Source of the DNA: Gnetum montanum
Taxonomy: Eukaryota; Streptophyta; Gnetopsida; Gnetales; Gnetaceae
Assembly: GCA_015680685.1 (NCBI GenBank)
Contig: MNCI01025115.1
Coordinates: forward strand, 3,337-67,336
DNA: 64,000 nt
Direction: 5' to 3'
A model generated the notes under the pieces. That model saw nothing but the letters and a program-made list of their open reading frames with translations, was not told the origin of the DNA and ran no database searches. Both the position numbers and the translations under genes were made by a program. This document shows, in pieces, positions 23,816 through 33,675 of this stretch. Numbering within the stretch: the first letter of the stretch is position 1; every line of letters begins with the position of its first letter.

Positions 23816-24890
23816 TTATTATATATAGCATGTAAGAACCAATAGTTTATGTTGGTGACATCTGCATGTGAGAACTAATAGTTGATGTTGGTGACATTTG
23901 AAACCAATGATAAGAAGGCCTACATGACCTATTTTTGCACAATAGATTAACTGTTGAAGTTTGTAACATGAGTGACCCATGGTAGTATGGTTTGCTAATA
24001 ATTTCATATGGCCTTATGCATTATCATGCAATAACATGTTTTCTTTGTCTTTTTTCTCGTTCTCTTGGAGTTGTGCTTGCAGGATAGAGCCTAAAGTTAT
24101 CATGAAGGTGTAACTCATTATGGTAGCAAGTTACCATGTGACCTTGATGTGCAAGATTTGGTGAGTTTGTCCTATCATGCCAAGAGTGCTTGTTCCACTT
24201 CATTCCTTGAGCCCATCCCCATAGCTTAATTATAACCTTCCTCACCCTAAGCAAAAATGTTGACCTATGTTTAATACGTACACATTATGGCCATATGACA
24301 TCCCTTCATCATGCTTCACCTACAAGTCCATTGAATGTAACATGTCTTATTCAATGGGAAAACCATCAAGTCCATCAAATGTAACACATCTCATTCAATG
24401 GGAAAACCAAAAAAAGAAAATATCAAAATTGACCTTAGAAAAGAAACTAAATTAAGGCTTTACCCAAAAAATGGAAAAGCAAATTGCCAAGAAGCCAAGA
24501 GGTCATTTTGAATGTCAAACCTAGCCCAAAAAATGAGAAACTACTAGGAGCTACAAAACACTATCAAGGAATTCAATATTGAATGCAAATAATTCACAAG
24601 TTGGTTTCTTAATGCGAAGGAGTTGTTCCCTATAATGTCCTATTTGTGGGATTTTCCCATATTGGTCCACATTGGCAATGCTACGTGAACCATGTACGAT
24701 CCTCAAAGTAAGGAGGACAAGATGAAAGCATTATTGGATGCTTTCCATCTTCCACCAACAGTTGCAGCTATAGCCAGATAGCCTCAACCACAATGGCTAC
24801 ATGCATTGAAGGTAGGATAAGGTCCTTTGGCACCTCAAGAACCTCCATTATTTAGGACTATTTGATTTCCCCCTCATCTTGAAGTCACTA
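23816..24890 (+). mobile_element. 3' noncoding part of the plus Tat-like element
   Basis: No gene. 24000-24450 matches 60000-60470 well enough to follow word by word (GTGCTTGCAGGAT, then GTTACCATGTGACCTT, then a CATGACATCC-like part, then the tandem units), so both are the same part of one family. The tandem repeat at 24326-24410 is listed separately. 24450-24890 is decayed, with no domain seen. Confidence 0.6.
24326..24410 (+). repeat. ~41-bp tandem units with ATTGAAT/ATTCAAT arms
   Basis: Two units of about 41 bases: AGTCCATTGAATGTAACA, then TGTCTTATTCAATGGG and AAAACCATC, then a second unit starting AGTCCATCAAATG. The ends ATTGAAT and ATTCAAT can pair. The same unit occurs about three times at 60316-60455. 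Confidence 0.75.
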
Positions 24891-25095
24891 GAGGGGTTTT
24901 TTTATCAGTTTTTGTAATGGTGTTCAATTTTGTTATCATGAACACCAATTTTTGTAAAATTTGTAAATCTATATACTTGGGCACTTAGTGTTAGTTGAGT
25001 TAGTTAATAGTCCCATACCTTTCCAAAATTTTATAAAGAACTTGTTCCTTCCTTTTGTTTACTCAAGGATGAGTTTTCATTTAGTTGTGGAGGTA
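24891..25095 (+). mobile_element. 3' internal end of an Athila-like element (F)
   Basis: No gene. The last ~110 bases match the bases before the 3' LTR of element A (46350-46452) and, reversed, those beside the 3' LTR of element B (48455-48560): CCCATACCTTTCC, a TTTATAAAGAA part, GATGAGTTTT, TTAGTTGTGGAGGTA. The last piece is a worn polypurine tract. The rest of element F (gag and pol) is missing. Confidence 0.7.
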
Positions 25096-25950
25096 TGATG
25101 AGCCATAGTTGATTGGACCACATCGATGCAATCCCATTGACATGATCTAGTTGTTGTGTACACATCGACATGATCCTGTCAATGTGTACCCATCAATGGA
25201 GTGTCTAGTCTTTCCTATATAAATGTGTGCACCCATCAAATTTATGAAATTTGTTCATTTATAGCTTAGCAGAACTCTTATAGTTTGTTTATTTGAGAGT
25301 TAGAATATTTTCTAAGTGCCCATAGTTGGAGTTGAGAAGTGTATAGATCTTTATTCAAGCACTGATGTACTTGGACACCCTAGTGTGAACAAAAATAAAG
25401 ACAAGCTTTCTTAATAAACCTTGTAGCACTTGGACTTAGCTTAATATTTACTAAATGCATTTACTATTCATGTTTTATTTTAATGCATTTAATTAATTAA
25501 CTAATAGAAAGTAATTAATGTGCATAAGTATGACTATCTTAAGCATATGTTAATGCTTAATAATCCCAGTAGTATTTATGCTTGGTAACCCAGTAGCATT
25601 GCAACATGTTCAAGATGTGTATGATGGTTGGGAACAAATGCCTATGTTAGGATTAGTTATGGCATTAATTAGTTCTTAGATTAATTACACATTTAATTAC
25701 TTTATTTTATACAGTTATGCAAATTAAATGAAAAATATAAAAGTTATACAAATCATGTGCCTAAGTTATACTTAACCATATCCATGAACCTCATAAGTGG
25801 AATTGGGAAGACAATTATCATGTTCTTGAAATTCACCGCCGCCTAGTTCTAGTATACCTAGAGAGCTAAAGTTTGTGGAATTCAAGTAGATCACTTAGTG
25901 AATGCTAGTGGTTCATATGGTTGGGTATAGGGACTACTCACTACTCATCA
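25096..25950 (+). repeat. Athila-like LTR of element F
   Basis: 855 bases, starting TGATGAGCC and ending CTACTCATCA, so TG...CA with matching inverted ends. A TATA box lies at 25214-25225 (CCTATATAAATG). The LTR resembles those of elements A and B in plan: the same ends, a GGTAACCCAGTAGCATT-like part in the second half and a CATATGGTTGGGTATAGGG end. No second LTR or target duplication is in view, so the element is 5'-truncated. Confidence 0.82.
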
Positions 25951-26130
25951 CTATATTTCTTTCCTCATGTAGTTGTTTTAAAGTGTCATTAGCTTGTTCT
26001 TGGTCTAAACTTTTAAGGTATATTCCTTAGAAATTATTTCTAAACAATTCATCACTAACTAAAGTAAACTTAGAGCATTTAGATATTAAAAAATTTCTTT
26101 TATATCTAGGTAAATTTGAAGGACAATGAT
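25951..26130. other. Short spacer
   Basis: AT-rich, no gene seen. It lies between the element F LTR and the end of the minus-strand Tat-like pol. Confidence 0.4.
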
Positions 26131-27150
26131 GAAAGGTTAAATAAAATTTAATATCACCATACCATAGAATGGACCTTCTCAATTTGTTGAGAATTTGTTC
26201 ACATGTTCAAGGATAGCCTTGAGAACGAGGTCCCCCTTTTTTATTCACTATTGATGTGGGTTTTCATGATGCTTCTTCCATTGCCTATTTTGATATTGCT
26301 TGATGTGACCAAGTGTTTGTGCATGCTCCTCCTCTATGGAATCAAGGTCGATGATCCTCGATTCATTATTCTAGGCTTCATTCACGACGTTTGATAGGAT
26401 CATTCAAAGGGACGGTACCTGCAGCTTAAGAGGCAACACTACTTTAGATTTGTAAACAAGACTGTAAGGACTTTTACCTATTGCCATCCTACATGTTGTT
26501 CTATAAGCCCATAGTACATAGAGGATTTACGCATGCCATCGCCTCTTGCTGTTGCTAAGCATTTTCTTGAGCAAGTTGATGATGGCTTTGTTCATAGCTT
26601 CTGCCTGTCCATTTGCCTATGGGTAGTATGGCGAGGAAAAGGATTGCTTAATGCCAAGGTTGCTGTAAAGGGTTTTGGTTTCCACATTACTAAATTGTGG
26701 CCCGTTGTCTATCACAATAGTCATGGGAAGCCCAAACCTTGTCACTATGTGATCCAATATAAAGTGGGAAACCTGTTGAGATGTAGTCTTCCTAAGGGGG
26801 GTAACCTCTACCCGCTTCGTAAAGTACTCAGTGGCAGTGATGATGAAGCTATGCCCTGTGGAAGACTTAGGTGTGATGGGTCCTATAATGTCTAATCCCC
26901 ATTGTTGGAAGGGCCACGTGATTTGCATTGGATGAAACTTAGTAGGTGAAATGTATATAAGATTTGCATATCATTGGCATGTATCACAAGTCTTAACTTT
27001 GGCTAGGCAATCACGTTCCATGTGAGGCTAGTAATACCCTAGGCATCTAATTTTTGCTACCATGGCCCTAGGGGCTATGTGTCCACTGCATGGTCCTTCA
27101 TGTATCTCATTAATGGCCTTTTGCGCTTGTTCCTCATTTACGCATGCTAG
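26130..27150 (-). pseudogene. Tat-like gypsy integrase, minus copy
   Basis: Read from 27150 down. 26617-26928 is open and gives WPFQQWGLDIIGPITPK, ATEYFTKRVEVTPL, then IVIDNGPQFSN and SFSSPYYP. It continues, after a shift, to QANGQAEA-type text, a VLWAYRTT-like part, then near 26160-26330 LDSIEEEHAQTLGHIK, KKGDLVLKAI and an EGPF that fits the GPY/F module. The two catalytic Asp regions (GLDII and IDNGP) and the Glu region are readable. It is the same family as 22661-23815 but in better condition. Confidence 0.85.
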
Positions 27151-27945
27151 CAATGTCCCATCAAAGGAATGTTTACATAAGGTGTTATCTCCCATGAGTA
27201 CATATTGCTAAGCACACTTGCAGATCGCATCTCTTTGAGTGGATGCCAATCCGCGTGGGGGATCACCATGTTGCAGATAGGCTTTAATGTTGGCGTACCA
27301 CTCCTGGGTATCATCGGCGCTTACAAAGGCGACGTGTACCGCTTGAGTGATAGGCATCATATACTCGATTATCAAAGTGGAAAAAGTTGCGAACAGGTGT
27401 GGTGGCACATTTAATGATAGGGTGGCCAAGGCATCTACTATGGTATTTTCATTGCGCAACACATGTTGAACATCTGTTGTTGCAAATTGTTTAAGCAAAC
27501 ATTTGGATAGGTCACAATAGGGTTGCAGGTGAGTAGCTTTGCAGGCATAGACCTTAGTGATTTTATTTACAATGAGTTGTGAATCACTAAGAATCGCCAG
27601 GTGTTGAATTTTTAATGCCTAGGCTTCTAGTAGGCCCCTAAGGAGTTCTTCATACTCTGCCACATTGTTTGTAAAAAGGAACGCAAAATGATAACCAAAC
27701 GGTTGAATGTCCCCAGAGGGGAACGCAATGAAAGAAACTGCACTACCTCCTTGTGTAGTTGAGGCATCGTCGAAATGCAAAGTAGCTTCGAGATGTAACA
27801 GGACAACGTTAATGGTGCTAACGTGCTTGTCAGGAAATTTGGGTTCTATGGTTGCCCAATCATCGATAGGTGAGGTCATGAGTTGCATAGCAATGGCTTG
27901 ACCTTTCATTGATGATTGGCTTACATAATGCAAATTGAATGCCAC
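27151..27945 (-). pseudogene. Second RNase H (Tat-type) and linker, minus copy
   Basis: Two long open pieces, 27619-27945 (108 residues) and 27208-27498 (96 residues). They give FNLHYVSQSSMKGQAIAMQL, LHFDDASTTQGGSAVSFIAF, FLFTNNVAEYEELLRGLLEA, then SDSQLIVNK, and HVLRNENTIVDALATLSL. The FDDAS, AEYE, SDSQ and VDALA stations are the four expected acidic stations of an RNase H fold and look preserved here. A stop (TAG) separates the two pieces. This second RNase H marks the Tat clade. Confidence 0.82.
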
Positions 27946-28192
27946 AGTTATGGCTTTCCACCAGGCTATCCTATTACTTTCGTATAGATTGTTCGTGATA
28001 GCTTGGAGTACATTGCTTTTGCAAATAATATTAACTTTGCTATAGAATAGATAATGCCTCTACTTTTTCAATGCAAACACTAGAGCGAGGCAATTTCTCT
28101 TCACCTCATTGTACTTCGCCTCGTATGCTATCAATACATGACTCAGGTAATAAATTGAAATCTCAGAGTCGTCATCTCGTCTCTGACATAAT
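27946..28192 (-). pseudogene. First RNase H of Tat-like pol, cut at the right-arm junction
   Basis: Minus-strand text LCQRRDDDSEISIYYLSHVL, then AYEAKYNEVKRNCLALVFAL, the C-terminal half of the first gypsy RNase H, running into the linker at 27945. Upstream of the first Cys the pol text stops: bases from about 28192 on belong to a GCTACG palindrome of the right arm. The reverse transcriptase and the rest of this pol are missing. The 70-residue open reading 28060-28272 is therefore a fusion of repeat and RNase H sequence. Confidence 0.83.
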
Positions 28193-28775
28193 AGCGTAGC
28201 ATAGCGTAGCCACTGGTTTGAACAGAAAACTTGCGTTGGAATCAGCAACATTTGCTGGAAGGCTTGGCGCACGTCGAGTTAAGCTTTGGAACATTTCATT
28301 TGGTTTGCATCTTTGCTATGCTATGCTATGCTACGTAGCGTAGCATAGCATAGTAGCTGATTTCATCTACAACTTGTGTTGAAGTTGAGAACGTTTGTTT
28401 GAAGCTTGATCATGCTAACTACAAATTTTGTCACTTGTGAAGGAAAGCTTTTGGGCTTGCTGACCTTGCATTTGAAACATTTCTACTTCTCTTGTATTGT
28501 GGCTACACTGTGCTACGCTATGTAGCATAGCACAGCATAGTAGCCAGCATATCCTACTTTTTGTTCAATCCATCATTTTCTAGAAAGAAACTTTTCCAAA
28601 GGACTTGAAGCCAAACAAGGCAACTGGTTTTGGAGACCAGAGTGCTTACTGAGTGCAATTTCTTCATCAAAATCATGTGCTACGCTACGTAGTGTAGCAC
28701 CTTGTTCTGTAACATTTTGCACTTGATCGTCTGAACAACTGCCTTCCAAGGCCTGCTACGCTACATAGCATAGCC
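28192..28775. repeat. Cluster of GCTACGTAGC-type palindromes, right
   Basis: Five palindromes mirror those of the left arm: 28192-28212 (half, at the junction), 28316-28353 (38 bases, one mismatch pair), 28508-28536, 28677-28700 and 28755-28774. Differences from the left copies are largely C/T or G/A within CG positions, as expected from deamination. Confidence 0.9.
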
Positions 28776-29344
28776 TAGTGTAGCAAACTTCTTCACTAGA
28801 AAACTTGCTGAACTGTTTTGTCCATCATGAGCACCGTCGACAAATCCTTGCACAGTTTCTAAGTAGACTGTCAGCCGGGTGAATTGTTCAGGTGGGGAGG
28901 CAGGAGAGTCCATCGAGCCTATCAGCTCTGGAGATAAAAAACTTGCCGAACTGAACAACCTAACCTTAGTGCCTACATTTTTCTAACAAGCTATCATGAG
29001 GCTGCACTTGTGGAATTCTTTGTGTATACTCCAAGACCTTGGTGAAGTAAGAGGGTCTTGAAATTTTATGGTGTTTCACTTGTATTCTACATTCCCTTCA
29101 CTAAAAATGTTAAAAGGGAGCTCTCCCCATAGTGTGTTCCTAGGTCCATCATCATTGGTTTTGACCTCTTTTGCTCCATTTGGCTTCTTGACTTTGTGGC
29201 TAGGATTTTCTTCCTAAAACTCCACTTTAGACCCCTACTCTATGTCTACATTGTTGATTGATAGGTTAACCACACTATCTCCATGAATGATAATTTAACC
29301 TCCCTTGTAAGGCAAGTGACTTTCTTGCTGAATGGATGAGGACA

Positions 29345-29816
29345 TAGCTTGGAACTGAGCTAGCCAAGGACTCCCTAGAATAAGCTTGAATCTTGGTGTT
29401 TCCTCCACCACTAAGAAGCTTGTCATTGTGGGGAATTATTCCATTGCCACAAAGTCTAAAGAGATAGATCCCTTGATAGCAACCCTCGATCCATTGAAGG
29501 ATCTAAGAGCTAATTTTGAAGTGTGTTGTATGTGTTCTATTAGGCCTAAATGCTCAACAATCGTATAGGATATTACATTCATTACCACCAAATCATCTAC
29601 ATGCACTCTATGTACTTTATATTGTCCTACCCTTATTATAATAAAGAGAGGAGCCTTGGTCACCTCGCTACTTTTGGGATTGGTTTTAATTTTGCTATCG
29701 CAAAACACTAGTGATGTTGACTTTGTTTCTTTCCTAGGTAAAGATGGTACCATCACTACATGGATGGATTCTTCACTAGTAGGGATGTCCTCACTAATGA
29801 GAATGAAGGTCAACAT
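29345..29816 (-). pseudogene. Retropepsin-like protease region of element D, right copy
   Basis: Mirror of 8529-9000. The longest open stretch, 29436-29816, gives 126 residues. The active-site triplet is DDL here instead of DDG, followed by NVISYTIVEHLG. A stop then precedes the LGRPWL-type end, which is also altered (GGGAGTCCTTGG, giving GSPW). It could not be an active protease. Confidence 0.72.
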
Positions 29817-30254
29817 CTTAACTAGTGTCCTCGCGATGTGTAATGGAAGTCATGATAAGGTCATACAAGCTAAGGATTGTGTTTTTATGCTTTAGTGAAT
29901 ATTTGAATTATTCCATCACATTGAGGATGTATTTGTTATTGGTCTAGCCTTTTCACTCATATTTCTCCTAACTTCCTCCATGTGCCCCAAAATGTAAACT
30001 TGGAATTTTGGTTATTGTGGCTTAGCCTCTCTTCCCTTACCTTGGGGCTTGGATTCCTCCTATGGTTTACTAGTTGAAAAGCTTGGGTAGTAGAGGTCAT
30101 GGGAATGGATGAGATGTTAGTGAGATTTAGCAAGCCAACTTCCTTCCATGCCTTGGCTTACTTATTATATTTATTTCTATGCTTTTTTGCAAGCTTCTTA
30201 TGTTTTATGCTTGGGAACTTCTTGTTGTCATTGGTTGATTAAGAAGAAGAAGCC

Positions 30255-31050
30255 ATTGCATTAGCTACCATGGGGGATGTTCTTTAGTTGTATGGGTGGA
30301 CTTGGTTGAAATAGGAGGAGGTAATTTGATCACAAAAGTCTCCTTGAGTGGTATTGGTGATGGTAACCTTACAACAAAAGGGGTCCTTGAACTAGTGAAA
30401 GTTGAAGGTCCACTTTTGTTGCAATGAGGTACCCAAATCACAAATGGTTCCCTTGCAAGCCTTGGATCATTACTGACACTGAATGCTACTATGGTATTTG
30501 GGTTTTTGTTGGCATTCAATGGGTCCTTACAAATATGCATCGACTAGTTCTAAGGCTTAACTAGGTTGGAGATGTCAAGCACCAGTTCACCCTTGTCTAT
30601 CATCTCTTGCAAGTCATCTTTTAACACTTGGCAAAAGTTAGTATCATGACCTACTAGCTAATGGCAGTAATAGAAATGGTCAAGTTTATAGTATCTAAGC
30701 ATTGAAGGGTCATCTTTGGTTACACAAGTGGGATCTTTGGCTATCTCACATAGTCTCTCATATCTCTTATGGGCATTTTCTGTCATTTTCTTATTGTGTA
30801 TTCTTCCACTCTTTAATAGTTGATCAAGAAGTTCTAATGCCCTTAATGATATCCTAGTATACTTTGACTAGTCTTTTCATTAAAATTTTGGCCTCACAAT
30901 ATTCGATGTAGAGGCCCCAAACATTGAAGGTTGATCTTTGTTTATTACCAAAAATTCTAGGCTTCACCCCCTAAGCCTTAGTGATTGTCTACATTTAGCT
31001 ATAGCAGGGTCCTTGGGGTCATAAACTCTTATGGCCTATTGGCTAGATCC
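30255..31050 (-). pseudogene. Gypsy gag C-terminal region of element D, right copy
   Basis: Mirror of 7300-8090. 30265-30540 is open for 91 residues, rich in Pro, Ser and Thr. The YYCH..GHDTNFCQ motif is readable near 30550-30670 on the minus strand, with the same stop after the His as in the left copy. Confidence 0.63.
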
Positions 31051-31629
31051 TATGTCATTGAAGTTGTAAGATAAAATAGTTGATTGACTAAATGACATGG
31101 TAATAACATTTAAAAGTTGGCCTAATAAAATGTTTATTAACTAATGAAATAAAAATTCTAGTAAATGGAATTTTTAAATGCAAAAGGGTGTATGGCTACC
31201 AAACTATTATGTAATACAACTGTTAAATAAAGTGTAGGTTGTAGTTCAAGGGGGTATAACTTTTACTAACAAAGATACAAGAAGTTTATGTTAAACCCCC
31301 ATCATGTTGGGCATGTTAGCAGCATCCATGCTAGAGATGGAGAGGGAAGAAGGGGTAAAAATTTATGTTAAAAATTTTTGTTGTTTTAAAGATTTTTTTG
31401 GATTTTTGGTAGAACACCCATGTTGATCTTACTATGAAATTTTCACAGCAAAGGGGTATAAGGTTTTGGATGGAACATAAATGCTGATCTTGCTGGGAAA
31501 TTTTCATAGCAAAGGGGGTAAGGTTTTGGGTGGTTGTGAGGGACAACATTGGCCTTTGGAATCCACAAAGATAGGTACAACCTACAACCACATTGGCCTT
31601 ACAATTACAAGCAACTATTGTGAAAATTT
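31051..31629 (-). other. Noncoding leader of relic D, right copy
   Basis: No gene recognised. It mirrors 6715-7300, including the two ~60-base units. The 114-residue reading across it (31331-31675) is open in both arms but is repeat-like and partly runs into the LTR of E, so I do not call it a gene. Confidence 0.5.
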
Positions 31630-32720
31630 TGTTGATGTTTTTGTATGTCAAACCCTTAAGGAAAATGGAGAACATAGCGTGTTGTGGAATGTGATGATTT
31701 TGTAGGGTATGAATGAGAGCTCAAGAATTGACATCTACAAAGAGATGTCAATGTGGAGTCTACAAGGACTCAAGAGAGCATGAAAACTTACGAAGACTGC
31801 AAGATACTCTAGTGAATAAGAGGAAGTAAAATCAGTAAGAGGAAGTCTCAAGAACCAAAGTTCAAAAGATGAGAAGATATTTCCAAAAAGTAGAAGATGT
31901 CTTGACCAAAGTGGAGTACATTCAAAGAAGATGTCTTCCAAAAATAGATGTCTCCATAGAGATTTCTCCACATAGATGTCTCACTTTCCAAGGAGACTTC
32001 TCCCTACAATTAAAGCCAATTTTAGAGAGATGTCCCAATCTCAAAGGACACATCTACACTAGTCATTAAATAACCATTGCATGAATTCCTATGTGAATTT
32101 AGAAACTCTAAGACTATAAGAAGACTTCAATTCCTTCTTAGGTATTGTGCAAGTGTTGTGCATAAATTATCACTATCAAAGTAATCATTGTACATTGTAC
32201 TTGTTTGCTTCATTTGTAAAATTATTTGCTTGATTGATTGTAGAATTATGCTTCAAAGTACAAGGACCTATAATTTAAGTTATGTTATTTTCTTATGATT
32301 TTTTTTCTCTCTTGTAGCCCTATGGGGTTTATGTGCTTCTTGTAATAAAGCATTGTCATTAAGCTTGTTAAGATCCTGTGGGATTGAGTGTTTGTGCAAC
32401 GTCAAAATACTCCAAAGCATAGCTTAATTTGTAAAGGTTTTGGAATCCTAAAAACCACATTCTAAGCTTGTCAAGACCTTTCAGGATTAAGTGGTTTCAC
32501 TATAAAGAAACACTTCAAAGCATAGCTTAAAGCTTGTGCAGTGTGTGATGCCCTTCAAACCACATTTTAGATAAAAAAAGTCTAGAGGTATGCAAGGATT
32601 CTACCCTCTAATTGTGGATGTACAATTAAGGAACCACATAAAATTAAGTGTGATTTTTGTGACTATTTAATTTTGATTTGGGAAACTTATTCATCCCTCC
32701 TTCTAAGTTCTTATTCCTCA
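31630..32720 (+). repeat. 5' LTR of element E, right copy
   Basis: 1091 bases, from TGTTGATG to CCTCA. At least seven AGATGTC or GACATCT words lie between 31730 and 32055. Two tandem ~104-base units lie at 32361-32463 and 32464-32571, each beginning AAGCTTGT and ending CCACATT. Confidence 0.87.
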
Positions 32721-32722
32721 AG

Positions 32723-32740
32723 TGGTATCGAAGCCTGGTA
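32723..32740 (+). other. Primer-binding site of element E, right copy
   Basis: TGGTATCGAAGCCTGGTA, two bases after the LTR end. It fits pairing with initiator tRNA-Met, as in most plant Copia elements. Confidence 0.82.
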
Positions 32741-32774
32741 CTTTTTCATTCAACATCAATTCAAAGAGTGAACT

Positions 32775-33515
32775 ATGGAAGAGACATCTTACATAAATCC
32801 ACCTATATTTGATGGGTTTAACTTTCCCTATTCAAAGGTAAGAATTCACAGCTTCTTTGAGTCTATGGAGTTTAAAGTATGAGAGTTCATCCTTGAAGGC
32901 TACACTTCACTAGTGAATAGCATAACAAAGGCCATCGAGCCCTAGAGAAAATAGACATAAGAAGAAAAAGATAAGTTCATGTTTGATTCTAAAGAAAATT
33001 TTTTTTTGTATTGTGCATTGAATAAATCTGAATTTAATAGAGTACCTAGATGTAAAATAGCCAAAGAAATTTGGGAAACTTTAGAAGCTACATATGAGAA
33101 AACATCAATATTTAAGCAACCTAAACTTTTAGTTTTGCAAAGTGAGTACAGTAAGTTGAAAATGAGAGAAGAAGAGAAGATAAAAGATTATTTCTCTAGG
33201 ATGAATGATCTTGTTGTGACTATTAGAGGTATTGGTAAGGATCTTCCTAAAAGTGATGTCATAATAAAAATGATTAGAACACTCCAACTAGAATTTAAAC
33301 CAAAGGTCATAGCCATGGAAGAAATTAGAGATTTTTCTATTCTAAAATTCAAAGAGGTTCAAAGTGCTCTTATTGCTTATAAAATGAACCTCATAAGTAA
33401 AAGGGCAATAAAAGGAAATCCTGTTGCCCTAAAATCATCCACAAAGGAAAAGGAACCTATTGATGAAGATGTGAGCAGTGAAGAGGAAGTAGCTCTTCTT
33501 TCAAGAAGAATCTAA
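32775..33515 (+). pseudogene. Copia-type gag (UBN2-like), right copy
   Basis: ATG at 32775, in frame with the 178-residue open stretch 32979-33515. The N-terminal part reads TSYINPPIFDGFNFPYSK, typical of Copia gag, then meets TGA and three more stops at about 32880-32960 where Trp or Gln is expected. The open part carries AKEIWETLEATYE, KIKDYFSRMNDLVV and an acidic tail. A small compensated indel changes four residues at 32992-33003 relative to the left copy. Confidence 0.87.
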
Positions 33516-33633
33516 CAGCTACTTACAAGAAAAGAAAAAATATCAATCAATTAGGTCCTAATTAATTTAACTTCAAAGGTAAGGACAAAGGTAAGAATTG
33601 GCCAAATTCAAATTTGATGTTTTTTCAATAGAA

Positions 33634-33675
33634 TGTTGGGTATGTGCAGAAAGAGTCCATGTGACCTTTGAATGT
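33634..33675 (+). pseudogene. Intact-looking gag zinc knuckle of element E, right copy
   Basis: CWVCAERVHVTFEC fits CX2CX4HX4C with all ligands present. It lies one frame away from the gag reading that ends at 33515, so a frameshift separates them. Binding of element RNA is the known role of this motif. Confidence 0.82.

Noticed and set aside
26203-26394. Membrane-like plus-strand reading (Leu/Met-rich)
   Set aside because: Antisense to the integrase C-terminal region with the GPY/F-type EGPF; the hydrophobic look comes from the reverse strand of Lys/Glu/Gln codons.
26533-26895. 120-residue plus-strand reading
   Set aside because: Antisense to the Tat-like integrase, whose WGLDIIGPI and IDNGPQFSN motifs on the minus strand are clear.
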